A stretch of 64,000 nt of DNA from assembly GCF_022581195.2 (NCBI RefSeq), contig NC_061461.1, forward strand, positions 6,386,001-6,450,000, given 5' to 3'. Made by a program: the position numbers and the translations under genes. Below, piece after piece: positions 11,970 to 24,540 of the stretch. A model generated the notes under the pieces. The model was not told where the DNA came from. It did no database searches and saw only the letters and a list, made by a program, of their open reading frames with translations. This DNA is from Helicoverpa zea (taxonomy: Eukaryota > Arthropoda > Insecta > Lepidoptera > Noctuidae). The first letter of the stretch is position 1, and every line of letters starts with the position of its first letter.

Positions 11970-12267
11970 CTGTTACAGCCTTTTTATCGTCCCAGCAGTG
12001 GCTGGGCACAGGCCTCCTCTCACATGGAGAAGGATTGAGCATTAATCACCACGCTTGCTCAATGCGGGTTGGTGATTTCAGACTTTATAGTCCAGGTTTC
12101 CTCAAGATGTTTTCCTTCACCTTTTTATCAGCCATTGGTGTCTAAGTATACTTAGAAAGTACATACAAACTTAGAAAAGTTGCATTGGTACTTGCCTGAC
12201 CCTGGAATCGAACCCACACCCTCATACTCGAAAGGTTGGTTCTTTACCCACTAGGCCACCACGACTC
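11970..12267 (-). mobile_element. tRNA-headed SINE (tail type B)
   Basis: Read on the minus strand, the head GTCGTGGTGGCCTAGTGGG, the B box GGTTCGATTCC and the following part to TTAGACACCAATG match the tail-A family over about 140 bases. After that the sequence switches to a different tail (CTATAAAGTCTGAAATCACC ... GTGCCCAGCCACTGCTGGGA, ending GGCTGTAACAG). The direct repeat TTACTCAAA flanks it at 11961-11969 and 12268-12276. Confidence 0.85.
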
Positions 12268-12276
12268 TTACTCAAA

Positions 12277-15200
12277 AGTTACTCAAAAGTAAATGGAAAA
12301 GCAAAGTAAGAATAAAGTGGTTCTAAATGGAGAAAAAGTTTAGAATTTTATTTTTAAATTAAGCCAAAATAAAATAGCAAACCAACACTTAACAACAATA
12401 ATAATCGTAAAAGTTCTAGATTTTTTTCTTTGGCAAAAAAAAAAACCAGTTAATGGCTATGACCCATAAAGTTAATGATGTTTTGGTTAAACGTATTGAG
12501 TCGGAAGAATAAAATTTTCATCAAAACCATTATCGCCTCCATTCGGTCCATTGTAACAAATTGAATGCTATTGTTCCGTATTGTAAAGAACTGATGGGTA
12601 AGAGTAATAGCAACTGTTCAATTATTCAATGTACATAAAAATAATTAGTGTTTACTTTACAGTCATTCGTAATCTTTTTGTAAAGGCAGGTATTTTCCGT
12701 TGTTGGATTCCTGCATTTCAAGAGGCAGAGTTAAGCCTACTTATGGATTTATTTAACACACAAATTGTTTCTTCTCATCATCTTCACTTGGCATTTGCTA
12801 TACTATCGTTATCAATTCATCTACACCTTTCATGGCCTTGAGAATACCCGGATACTACAATCAATGTAGCCACAAATTAGTTCAATACACCAATCAGAAG
12901 AACACTTTCTGCGAAGGCTTTCCAAGATCCTCTCTATCGCAAGTTTGAAGTAAACTCTATTAAGTAGTGAGGCACTTCAATATTCCTTGATTAATTTATC
13001 TAACCCATTGAAATAGTGTTGAACGTCAGAAATCAATGTAACAGGCTCGTTTCTAGAAAATACCTTTGTGTTGACGCTTTAAACTTTTCCATAAAAGTTT
13101 TATATGTCTCGTTTCGGTCTCGTATTATATTCAAGTTCAATAGTCACAAAACTCGGTTTTTCATCTAATCTCTATTCTTCATCTCTATTTTCATGCTGTT
13201 TAATTACTGTCAGGAGTAAACTTTTACAGCGTAAAATCATTAGCTTTAATTTAGAGAATTTTCAATATGTGTATGACGATAGCCGAGCTTTCAGTTTTTA
13301 CACCACACAATTTGCAATCTGTCATAAATTCAAGTGCGATTCCAATTCACAAACGCACCCACAGCGGTTACGGTACATAGAAAACGGTTTTTACACACAT
13401 ACATACATTGATAGTTTCATAAATCATGTTGACAATACATACCATTGGTTCCTCGCGGCAATAGGCGACTGCCATTACAATGGTGCAATGCGGAGTTTGG
13501 CTCACACCATTCATTTCCCTTGTACCTGGTCTAGCTTTTTGTTCGGTAAAAAGTTAAAAGCTTAGAACTAGATTCGCAGTTTGTAAAGCGTCCGTAAATT
13601 GCGTACCTACTTAAAAAGGATTTAGTTCGCTTTTTTCGTAGTCTTTGGCTTGTCTATTAGTGTCTTTCGATTATAAGATATCGTTAGCAAGAATTTTTGA
13701 GCGGTGGTTCCTATGATATGAGGAAAAGCGGAACACGTATTTTCCTTCTACGCTATGCGTATCACGACTGAAAACATAATATCTTTGACAACAATACGAG
13801 CCAAGGAGGTAGAGTACCTTTTCAAGATAATTCACAACCGACTCAGGTTGCTGTCATGTCTGCCTATCCTTGCCGTGAAAGTCATGCTTGAATATACCCC
13901 TATTGTACGTTCCTTAAATGCAACGGAATACTAGCTGTTGTTTTATTCAGGAAGCCGTTTGCATAAATATAAACACTGAGCATTGAAATCTTGAGAACAG
14001 TTCACATAATAAGAATCACATTACAGCGCAACAATAGAAATTTGCTACAACTCTAGTAAGAATTACATTTTTGGCTTGAATCCAAAATGTTTATAGCCGC
14101 CATTGTAGTCTAAAAAGAAATGAATTTCAACAGCAATACGTTAACATTTTTGGTCTTATTTTACGAGCGAAGATTACAATTTGGCAAATGTAATTTAGCC
14201 GACAGTAACTTTGAGTAGGAGAAACAATCCAAATATCCTATTACCGAGAAACCGATTAAGCCGTTTCTAATCAATTCAGTGACCCAAATCAACACTGAGC
14301 AAGTCTGTCACAATATAAAAATATTGTTTTAATCAGTTGCTTACAGTGGTGTCAAGAATCGTTCCCTTCAACGAAATAAGACAGTCTAAGAACCCAGTAT
14401 CTATAAAGTCATCCTAGTTTAGGTAGTCTATGAGAATTCCGAGAGATTTTTCCAGGTAAGCCACACATGGTTTCTATAACTACCTCATCTATCATCAACT
14501 ACGTGTATTTCAATAATTAATTTAAAGCAATAGCTGCCAGTAAATGGCATCGGATGCAGATGTCAGGCGCACTGGTCAACATCTGCGGAAATTATAATAG
14601 TCCGGCCTGATGAGGATGAGACGGAAAATGGACGCATAATCCTGTTACAAAAGATAGACAGAAATAATCTAATGATTTTGCGTGCCGGCTGACGGAGTAG
14701 GTATGTAGTCATTGTTTGGACTTTTGAAATAATCTTACACATAACTGAAAGTTATCTTGTTGACTACTGCACTATTTGAAGGATGAAGCTTTATATGTAA
14801 CGAAGGTAAATATACTGTTTTATTTTTTGAAAAATTTTCATGAGATAGGTATTGATATTGGCAAAGTTGGGATTAATTATCGTTAGTTAACTTTGCCCCT
14901 CTGAAAACAGCTATCGTTGTCACGCACATCGATACATTTTGACATGTTTTATGGGACTATATTGTATCTAGTTGCTCTCGGGTTGGGCTGAAACGCGTTA
15001 CGAAGTACAAATCACTTTGTCTTTAGTCAAAGACTCGGAATCAACCCGTAACTTGTTTGTCCGTAAAATGATGGAGTGGTTTGTGCAAATGACTATCGCT
15101 TTTCTACGAATAATTTTACATATTGAATGATTAATGTATGTATTTTTAATGGAAATGCTCGTTCAACATTGTTTTCGCATTACATTGTGTATTTAGAAGA

Positions 15201-18200
15201 AAAAAAAACTGATCAAATCTTCATTAATTCTTGACATCTGTGGTATTTTATAATGAAACAATTTTATTTTATTCTTAAATTCATTACATCTGAACTTAAA
15301 GAATTCAGATTATCTTTAGATGAAGCTGAATCATGATGTTACAAAATAAGTACCTTTTATTCGAATACACGTATAAGTAATACGAGGAGTCATATATCAT
15401 TACAATGATTTAGTCTTTATGATAACGAGGGCGTAAATGTGAAGACAGTTAACAATATTTTATGCCATATTTTTTTCATCTGAACGCTTAAAAATTCATA
15501 TAATAAAAGCTGTATTACGTGGCGGCAAAGAAAAAATATAGCACCCTTTTAAATTTAACTTAACTAACTCAATGCTTTATTCTGTACAGTGTGGGCAGAC
15601 ATGTGTGGGTGAATTTTTTTATTTACGAGTACATGAAAGTGTTGAAACTGAATGTTTAAATGTATTTGCGTAGAGGCCTCACAGGCTTCCCATTTACTTT
15701 GTCCTATTTTTCGCATAAGTGCGATAGGCGTGAGCGGCCTAGCTTATGTAAAAAAGTAACTTACAGCGCACTTTACTTTGTAAAGCTGCTTGCCGGCTAC
15801 ATAAAATATTGAAATAAGTTATACTTAGACGATTATAATTTTGTATTAATATGTTAATGCCGTAGTCCATTTGCTGAATAAATGTTTCCTTTGAAGAACT
15901 TTTTGCATAGAAATGATCGAGACGTTGGAAAATATTTCATTATAAATAGAGCTTCTAGGCAATCTATTTTCTGTCATTTTTCTCAAAACTGCTTATGTAT
16001 TTTATAGATGACAAGTTTGCCTTCTACTAAATAAAATTTTGTTACGTACCAATCTACACACACGTATTGTCACTTATTCATAACCCTATGAATGATACAC
16101 GGCTACAAAAAAAAAACAAATTAATTCAGGTAAATTCAGGGTTCAGGTAAATTTTTCGCAATTTTCCAACATAATGAAAAAACTTTTACGAGTCCGTTGG
16201 TTGCGTACTCGCATAATGTTTGTTCCCAACAGAAGTGTTTCCACGGGGCTACTGAACTTCTATTCAACTTTATCTTTATAAAATTCTCAATAAAAATTCT
16301 AATTGTTTTTTAATGTTCACATTTTTTGTGCGTAAATTGTTCAATCGGCCGGTAATTAAGTCGGAAACAAAATTGTTACTTAATTTATGTAAAAGACCAC
16401 CATTAGATATAACTATATAAAAGTATTGTTTATCCCGCGAGTTTCGTTTGAGTTTTATTCACATTTCTGTTACCTATAGCTTAAGTTAGTTCCGCGCATT
16501 GACGGGTCGACGGCTAGCCTGTCGGGTGTAGTCGGCATAGTAACCTATTTAGCGGCAAATGTGAGAGAATGAGCAACTAATATTCAGGCACTTTCGACGT
16601 AACATGGAGATGGAACATTGCAGCTATTTGACGCACTTTTATTAATGTAACATTATGTCAAAGACGTTTTTCTTATGACACTGCGTAAATGCCTGCGATA
16701 ATGATATTTAAATACCATGTAATCTCATTTAATTTGACGTAAATGACACATCGATTATACCCAGACTGATCTAGATACTATAAGTATTCAAGATTTTATA
16801 ATAATGGGATCTTTCTCGCGTCTTTACCTAATGTAATGTGAGCCCTTATTATTTTGTATTTTGCCTTATGCATTAGAACTTATGCTCATCATTATAATAT
16901 TTAATTTACGTTCCATATTTAAGTCATTTAATGCAAAATGATTTCTTTTTTTAAAAGAACCATTGTAACGAATTAAAAACTTCGTTTTGAAAAGTTATCA
17001 CCTACTAGTGCTGGTCACTTATCGAAGTGTGAAACAACTGAGTTCAGTTAATATTTCGCTTAACTTGAAGACAAACGGCCCAATTAAACCAGCTTCAACA
17101 CAGACAGGTTTCTAAGTGATTGTATCTAGAGACCACTAAGTTATAGCTCAATAACTAAATTCTAAGTACTTAGCTTGCATAGTACATAACTTTGAAGTTT
17201 GTGGTCGCCTCCGAAATTACTGTTTACAAGATTTAATGGTATTGCCTCGGTGTGACCATGTCTTTATCCCGATGTTTCACAGATAATGACATTAGGGTAA
17301 CATTGAGCACTAAATGGATACATAAATCTAATCCTGGTCGTTTATCTTAAAAAGGGCAGCTTAACACTTAATCTAATAGTAGGATCCGATGTTTTCACTG
17401 CTTTTAAAGAGGAAAAGATTTGTTCTCTAAGTAAAGTGTGAGTATGTTTATTGCTATCATGTTTGTTTCGGATTTAGTGTGGTCTTAGGGGAATGATGGG
17501 TTTATGAGATAAAAGTTAGAAGTCGTAATTTCTCTATTACGACTTCTAACTACGTGAAATACCTATACCTGTCAATGTTATGCGGAGGGATGATAATGGA
17601 TATGGCCGTACAAAAAGTCCAATTTTCGTTGGATGGATTGTGTTAAAGGCAATATGGCTGCAAGAAGTGTTATTTGCGAGATGACAACAGATAAGGAAGT
17701 AAATAATAAATTGCGATAAGAGCAAGGGAATGAACGATGTTTATTTCAGATTTAAGCTCGTTCAGGTAAACAAAGCATTGAAAACGAAACATAATGATAA
17801 ATTAAACATCAGTCGTATTTATAAATCTGTGAATACAATCTGGGTCATCTTTATAGTGTTCAAATTAAATTATTATTTGAGCATTAGAAACCTCTAAGTT
17901 TCCAATATAAAAGCCTCTTCCGAGGGATGTTAAAATTTGAATTACTGGCAAGTGTTTGATCAATAAAGAAGATATTAAAATTAAATTTCTATTTTCAAGG
18001 AAAAGTAGTTAGGGCTTCAGTATTCTTGCCAAGAATTTGGTCAAGAAGGGGTAGCTTGAAACCCTTTGGGTACGCAATGTAAACGCATTAATCCACTTGC
18101 CCCGTGTGCTCAGGCAAGGAAAAACAAATTAGACTAACAATTTAACACCATAGGTGTGGTCTACCTATTTGCCTGTTATATGAAATCGAACAATATTAAC

Positions 18201-18349
18201 TCCGTGGACCAGCGCTTTCTCACGTACACAGTAATCCCCAGCAAGACCCATTTACGTAACTGTTATTGCCTATATGAATTTAATTTCCAAATGGCCTACT
18301 GTTATTTTTATTGATGCTACGCTGTAATATTTATTTTCATTTTATTTAT
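12277..18349. other. Unassigned AT-rich sequence (about 6 kb)
   Basis: No gene is supported. The longest open frame in the window (13104-13565, 153 codons) lies here but lacks motifs. A short perfect hairpin at 17515-17550 is listed separately. Confidence 0.4.
17515..17550. repeat. Perfect 15-bp hairpin
   Basis: GTTAGAAGTCGTAAT (17515-17529) and its exact complement ATTACGACTTCTAAC (17536-17550) are separated by the six-base loop TTCTCT. It could be a small foldback or a replication or repair scar. Nothing around it suggests a terminator or an RNA gene. Confidence 0.8.
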
Positions 18350-19800
18350 TCTTGCACATATTTATTACATTTTTAAATATTAAATATAAAAATAAAAAAC
18401 ATTTAAAAATATAAAAAATAGGTTGCCACCGACATCGGGCACAGGGTCCAAGGTACCGGTGATTAGGGTCCCAGAGACAGAAACCTCCTCACAATACGTG
18501 CCGTATCAAGGAGTACTGACTTCTGAATCAGTCCCTTGATCCAGCCGCCCAACGAGAGCCTCCTGAGGTGTTCGTCGAGGCTCTTGGCTATTAAACCATT
18601 GGCCGTAACGACAATCGGCACAATAACAGCCGTGTCGACACTCCACATGGCGACAACCTCATGCGCTAAGTCGAGATACTTTATTTGTTTCTCTTTCTCA
18701 GCTTTCACAAGGTTCTCGTCATGCGGAACGGCGACATAGATTATCATCGCGCGGCGCGCTAATCGATCTATCACCACAATATCAGGCTTATTGGCTACAA
18801 TAGTCCTGTCAGTGATGATAGATCGATCCCAGTACAACGTGATATGGCCCTTTTCGAGAACTGGGTCGGGCGCATACTTGTAGTAAGTACGGTACCTCAA
18901 GGTCTACAAGGTTGTATTGCAGAGCAAGCTGCTGGTGGATGATCTTGGCCACTTGGTTATGTCTGTGCAAATATTCACCATTAGCCAAACGAGAACAACC
19001 AGATATGATATATCTAATAGACTCACCCGGATGGTGACATGCCCGACATATGTCAACCGTCCCGTCTTTCACGATATATCTCCGGTAGTTATTCGTAAGG
19101 ATAACTTCGTCCATAATTGCACATACAAACCCTTCGGTTTCTCCAAACAAGTCACCGCTTTGAAGTCTACATCGGGGCCATGAAGAGCCCCGAAGAAGCG
19201 TCCGTGTAGCTGTTTGTTCTGCCATACCTCCTTGCGATCATGCGTAGTTAGTACGACAGGTTTGCGCCAGTTCTCTTTGCCAACGACAGCGGGGTGAGTC
19301 CTCTGTCCACTGCCACCATATCACGGTGCATACCCACGTCGCTTTTGAGAAAATATTCTCTGAGGCTGCACACCTCATGGTTGTGGAGCGTCTTTGCAGT
19401 TAAAAAGCCTCGTCCTCCATATTTCCGTGGGATGTACAGTCTCATCACTGACGATCGTGGGTGATGCATTCGTTCTGCGGTCAGCAGTTTGCGGACTCTC
19501 CTATCCAGGGCGTCCAATTCAGTTTGAGTCCATTTGAGTATGCCGAAAGAGTACATCAGGACTGGCATGACCCAACCATTAAAGGCGCAAACCTTGTTGC
19601 CTCCCGATAAGGAACTTTTTTTGAACCTTATTCAGGCGGCCAAAGAAACGCTCCCGTAATGACCGTTTCATGACAGCCACATTGATGCCTAACCCCTCCG
19701 CCATACCCAGGTATTTATATGTATCGTTTGCGGAGAGTGATCTCACGTTTATAGAATCTGAGAGTTGTACTCCCTCAGATTCCACAATTCCCCCTCGCAT
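18350..19800 (-). mobile_element. 5'-truncated RLE-type LINE (R2/R4/Dong-like)
   Basis: Minus-strand segments give, in order, the RT thumb region, a Cys-rich finger and a restriction-like endonuclease, followed by a short AT-rich 3' end. The catalytic RT motifs would lie upstream of 19800 and are absent, which is a typical 5' truncation by incomplete reverse transcription. Several frameshifts break the ORF. The exact clade (R2, R4/Dong or Proto2) cannot be decided by eye. No clear target duplication was found, so the 18350 end is approximate. Confidence 0.8.
18463..19800 (-). pseudogene. LINE pol C-terminal half, frameshifted
   Basis: Four minus-strand segments chain together. 19579-19800 carries the TYKYLGM motif of the RT thumb. 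19248-19568 holds PVLMYSFGILKWTQTELDAL and a GGRG stretch. 18809-19225 holds DLFGETEGFVCAI and the finger CRACHHPGESIRYIISGC. 18463-18900 holds ANKPDIVVIDR, PHDENLVKAEKEKQIKY and the end RRFLSLGP. A frameshift near 18880 splits the last two. From memory of this family, the finger normally has His where Tyr stands in IRYIISGC, and the endonuclease normally has an Asp in a VDI-like strand where this copy reads MIIYVAV. Both substitutions would disable it. In an intact element the endonuclease nicks the target and the RT primes on the nick. Confidence 0.8.
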
Positions 19801-20423
19801 TATAAAGTTATATATATCTTATTTTTTTATATATTACTTAATGTCTGTTATAATTATAATTGCTTTACAAATATTATATTTTATCTCAACATCAAAATCT
19901 TGCAAGTAGGTATAAATATCAGTTTGGTTGCAGCATTTAACCCCAATTCGCAAGTAATCAGTCAAAGTCATTAATTCTACCATCAAAAGCACATTGCGCA
20001 TGAAATATGTGAAAGGAATCTCTGCCAGAAACCATGAGAAACGATCACTTATGTATATGTACATATGTTAAGCTAGAAGTAAGTAAAATAAACTGCTACA
20101 TTAAATAAGCATTGGAAACATATCTCGCGTTATGACTTGAAAGTGATGCGATAACATAAAGGACATTGTTCAATTTTGGCCTAAGAACCGATGTGAATAT
20201 AAATTATACTATAATTTTTATTTATTTTTATATTGTTTGAAACATATTTTAGTATTCCACGGACACTTCAAATAAATAAATTCCAAATAAAAAGTAGGGT
20301 CACAATTATTGATGCCTTATAAAATGTTTCCGTCAGCCAGTGCTGCCAGTTTCGGAAGTTTTCGGGATTTCGGTAAATACGGATCGAATTGAGAACCTAC
20401 TTTCCGAAGTCGGTTATTAAAAT
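19801..20423. other. Unassigned AT-rich sequence
   Basis: No feature is recognised between the LINE truncation point and the TIR transposon. Confidence 0.4.
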
Positions 20424-20427
20424 TATA

Positions 20428-21387
20428 CTTCGGCCGTTCAGAGAATGCGTTCCTGACACCTATCAGTTAGTCACGACTAGTGATGGGCACAACATAACAC
20501 TGAGTTCGTTACCGTTCCTTCAAAATGAACCGCCGCATTATTTTAAGATTATTTTCGTTTTAAATTGGCGGAATCATTTGTTTTATATTTTAGTTATTTA
20601 AGTGGAAACCAAAAAAAGGTAATATTCATATAATAAAATTGTTTTATTTATTCTTTGTTACAAGTACATTGAATTGAATGTGCGAACAGAATATTAATCA
20701 GACTCCGATTTGCTTGAGGAGGTGGTGTCTTCATCATCATCTTCGCCTACATGTATAATTATATTATTATCAATAACAGAATCAATCCTGATATCTCGGT
20801 CTAACAAAAGCCGGGTAATCAAATAAAAACAGATCGAAAACACTTGAAAAACGTGGTCTATGCGCACGAAACGACAACGGACGACTGTTTTAGCGTCACA
20901 AAATGGCGGCCCATAACGCCATTTGGGGTTACCATTTTTAATCTAAGTATAAAAATGCGGTTTGGTCATAGTTTTATTTTTATATTTCATAAACGTTATA
21001 ATTAAGTCTTATAGTCCATTATTTTCCAATTCTTAAAAAGAAAATCAAAACGTATTATTTTATATTATAACTGTATAAGAACAGATTACGATACTTGCCT
21101 GTTATTTTTAGCACAGCACTACAAAATATAAACCGCTGACATAACCTTGTAATAGCGCAGTATAGATTTAGAAAAATATTGTTTACCAAGTTATTTGACA
21201 CTCAGTTTGGCACAAAATTATAACATTCATTGATTATTGATATAATAATGTTGTTTTAATGCTCCTCAATTGTTAAAACGGTAAACAACCAGCAAAAATA
21301 TTTTTATCGTAACTGCAACGCCATTGCAAAGTTACGTCGTCAGTTCAATCGCGACGTGTCAGGAACGCATTCTCTGAATGGCCGAAC
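20428..21387 (-). mobile_element. 960-bp TIR transposon, internally deleted
   Basis: The terminal inverted repeats begin G/CTTCGGCC and contain CAGAGAATGCGTTCCTGACAC at both ends (left 20428-20459, right 21340-21387). TATA lies on each side (20424-20427 and 21388-21391), as a TSD or as part of a TA insertion site. The interior on the minus strand looks like a 5' leader joined to the last 43 codons of a protein with an acidic C-terminus, so almost all of the transposase is deleted. The right-hand 165 bases are essentially the same as the MITE at 63172-63394. The superfamily is not assigned. Confidence 0.8.
20694..20825 (-). pseudogene. C-terminal remnant of a transposase
   Basis: A 43-residue open end runs from YLITRLLLDRDI through HVGEDDDEDTTSSSKSESD to a TAA stop. 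The acidic, Ser-rich tail fits a protein C-terminus. Upstream on the minus strand the frame runs into leader-like sequence, which suggests an internal deletion that fused the leader to the tail. The family is not recognised. Confidence 0.45.
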
Positions 21388-21786
21388 TATAGTTGGTAAC
21401 ACTTTATTCATTTAAATACCTAAACTGACTAGCTAGAAAAAAGCTAGTATTCTGTATAATGTTTTAAGATGGTTTTGAGCGAATCGCGAATTTCTAGCTT
21501 GGCATTCGAGTAGGATTATAGTTTTCGTAATTGGCAACACTGGTGTACTTCAGTCAGTTTGCTAGAAGTCAGTTTGATTGGTTTGATTGCTTTGCGACTA
21601 TCGTTTCTTTTGTGATTTTCTATGCGTTTCATGGTTTTATTCTAACAACTTTGGCTTGATTACGGACTCCGATTAGATTGCGTACTTGGTAGACTCGGCT
21701 TTGTGTAAAGAACTGGATTTTACTAGCATTTTCGGATATTGCTCTGTCTGTGATCGAATTTAGTTATATTATAATTACAACAATGG

Positions 21787-22196
21787 ATGCAGAATATAGT
21801 ATATTGTATAAATTGTGGATCTGCTGGAGGTTCTTTGGTATTAGAAAACGAAGATATACTTCGTTGCATACAACAATGGACTGTTCCCCGTATGGTAAGT
21901 GGTCTACGAAAGTGTTTTTCTAATTTTGATAAGAATGTTACTACCTACTTATGTTTTCATAAGCACACAATTTCTCGGTTTTCAAATCAATTGCCACAAT
22001 TGCAAGTTACTTGATATTTACTAATGATTTTTTGTATTTATTATTACAGGTTGAAGCTCATGACCTTATATGTACGACGTGTTGGTCTGAAGCAGTCGAG
22101 CATAATAAGATGCAATGCACTGTTGGACGCAATTGTGTACTTTGTAAGAAGCTCCTACCATCAGGCATACTGTTGCAATTGTATCGTTGGGCGTAG
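21787..22196 (+). CDS. Small spliced Cys-rich ORF, possibly transposon-derived
   Basis: Exon 1 (21787-21894) starts at ATG in frame with CINCGSAGG and ends PRM at a consensus donor GTAAGT. The acceptor TTATTATTACAG at 22046 opens exon 2 (22047-22196) with VEAHDLICTTCWSEAVEHN. Together they give 85 residues with a C-x2-C ... C-x2-C arrangement, followed by CTVGRNCVLC, suggesting one or two zinc-binding units. In the frame one base over, starting about 22170, the sequence reads VGRRTVGCCAHIMTIIWYL then SWARYQ. From memory, this motif occurs in insect transposase-like proteins (GCCAH...WYLG.AR). The two frames may be one broken gene. It lies 395 bp beyond a TIR transposon. Function is unknown. 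Confidence 0.4.
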
Positions 22197-22296
22197 AACA
22201 GTGGGCTGTTGTGCCCACATAATGACTATTATCTGGTATTTAAGCTGGGCGAGATACCAAAGCTCAGTTCTTAGATATATTATTGAGAAATATTGA

Positions 22297-24540
22297 TGAT
22301 TAAAAACCTTTAATTGAATATAAATATTGTTTTTATTGCACATCCTCGAAAACCTCTTTCTTTGTTATTGGTAAACCTTACTTTAACTGTTAAATTATTT
22401 TGTGTGGTAATGACATTTTTAGTATGGTCTGTGCCTTCTTGGTAATAGACCGCGGGTTCGATTCCCGCCTTATGGCATGTAGATAGCTAGGTAACTGTCT
22501 AATATAAAAGTAGTAACAATCATTTAAATAAATAATTCTCCATCGTAATAATATCGATATTTTATGAATTGTGGTGAATGGAACTCTTCCATTTTGGAAA
22601 CTTATGCGTTTTATCACAAATCCAAAGTGGATTCACTATATATTAAGAAACGTAACGTTGAAAGCAAAAGCGTTTAGGTAGTTGTTTTTCATAAAAATTC
22701 TAAGCATTTATGAAAACTAGTCACACGCCCCGTCTTCGCACGGTGGCAATGTAAAACCTTGGTGTAAACCTTCCTCTTGACCTACTCTATCTATTAAAAA
22801 ATCGCACCCAAATCCATTGCGTAGTTTTAAAGATCTAAAGCATTCAAAGGGACAGACAGAAAATGCAACTTTATAAAATGATCATTGTCAAAGAATTATC
22901 TTAAACTTGACTATTTACTATCTCTTTTCCTAGTATCTAGTAGAGTAGTCTTTTCCTAGATCTAGAAGAGAACATATAGAGCTGTACATAGTATTGTTGA
23001 TTTTTTGTATAGTGTAGTTTGATAATACTACTCTGATATTTCACGCAAGCTTGGTTATTTTTTATTTATAACCTCAAAATATTAACTTTTTTCGTAATTA
23101 TTTTAGTTTCCTGAAGTGTCCGTTCGTGAAAACTTATTTCATAGGATTCCATATAATTTTAAGAGTTTATAGAAGTCACTTTCCATTCGAACGGTTCTTA
23201 GGCAGAACATGTATGGAGCCGGAACAATGTCCTTTGATTTGATAAGAAGGGTTACTCGGGTCTTTAAGTGTCACTTAATTTTCCGTAAAAAAAGAAATAT
23301 GTTGGAAAGCTTTCATGGCTTACTTTGAGCCCATTTATTAAATTAAGGGGTGTTTAGGAAAGTGGTCGGCAATGTTGCGGTCGCTCCGAGTTGAGATTGC
23401 TACCTTTATTGCAATTATGAATATACTTAGGCGTAAAGTACCTTTTTATGGCAAATATCTCTCTTATAGCGTCCGCAACAATGCTGAGGGTTGTAACAGG
23501 TCGGATTGTTAAAACCACCACATTAGCTTTGACGAAATTTTGGCCACTAGTACTTACATAGATATTTTTTAATATGCTCATTAAGATCATTAATATTGAA
23601 ACATTAAAAAAGCAATTCCGAAGCTGGAAACATATAATTTCACTCTTAACTTTTCATAATAAACAAAGACTGTCTTCATTTTCCAACGACTAATTTGAAA
23701 ATTGTTCTTTTAAACATGACTAAAGTAGCTTCCCTATTGTGTTGAATGGCACTCTTTGTCAAGTTTTCTGAGAACTAGAGCTATTTTCTTGAATTATCGC
23801 GCTCATCCACTACAATGCTTTTTTACAAGTTTTTCAATGAAGTATTTATTTTAAAGTTTTATTTTTGTCACAAATGCATAATATTTTTTTTGTAAACCCA
23901 ACAATAAAAATTTTAGGTAGGTACATACACATAGAAGGGGCAAGTTTTATAACGCATGACACAAAAATGAATATCACTAATAATAGTTACATTTTCATAT
24001 CTACACAAGTATTTGCATATCATATTTGTTCAGTGCAAATTCTAGCAACGAGCCATTACCCAACTACAAAAAACATAAAACTTAATTATACTGTTCTATG
24101 TCATATTGTGTGATCGAGGTAATACATTCCAAAGAAATAGTGTTCCCATGCACGATATCATTCGCTCAACTCGGATGATAACGAAATTTTCCATTATATA
24201 ACATTATTTCTCTTAAAATGACATAGCTGTTTTCTTTTGTTTTTCCGGTAATTTTAGACAAGTCCTTGCCAACTATTGTTAACAACTAGGTTTTTACATT
24301 TTATGTACCTATCAAAGACTAGGTATCTGAAATTCTGGAAATAAATAACTGTATAAACAAGGAAAGTATAGTGTAGTATGTAAGGAAAGTAATATGTACA
24401 TTTACCGTTCTTGGAACGTTATAATCACACTTCGAAAATCCTATTTCTTTGAAATTAAAACATTGAAAAAAATTACAAGTCGTAAAATACTGTAAAGATC
24501 GTGAAAATACGATTTTAACTCGTAAATCCATTTCTTAACA
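22297..24540. other. Unassigned sequence with one tRNA-like box
   Basis: No gene is recognised apart from the B-box-like GGTTCGATTCC listed separately. Confidence 0.4.
22431..22478 (+). repeat. tRNA-like fragment with a B box
   Basis: GCGGGTTCGATTCCCGCC forms a perfect T-arm-like stem and loop with the B box at 22455-22465. No acceptor or D arm can be built around it, so it is probably a decayed SINE head or tRNA pseudogene. Confidence 0.4.

Noticed and set aside
13104..13565. Longest open frame in the window (153 codons, plus strand)
   Set aside because: No domain, signal peptide or splice context, and its codon use and composition match the AT-rich flanks. One frame of this size can arise by chance in 64 kb.
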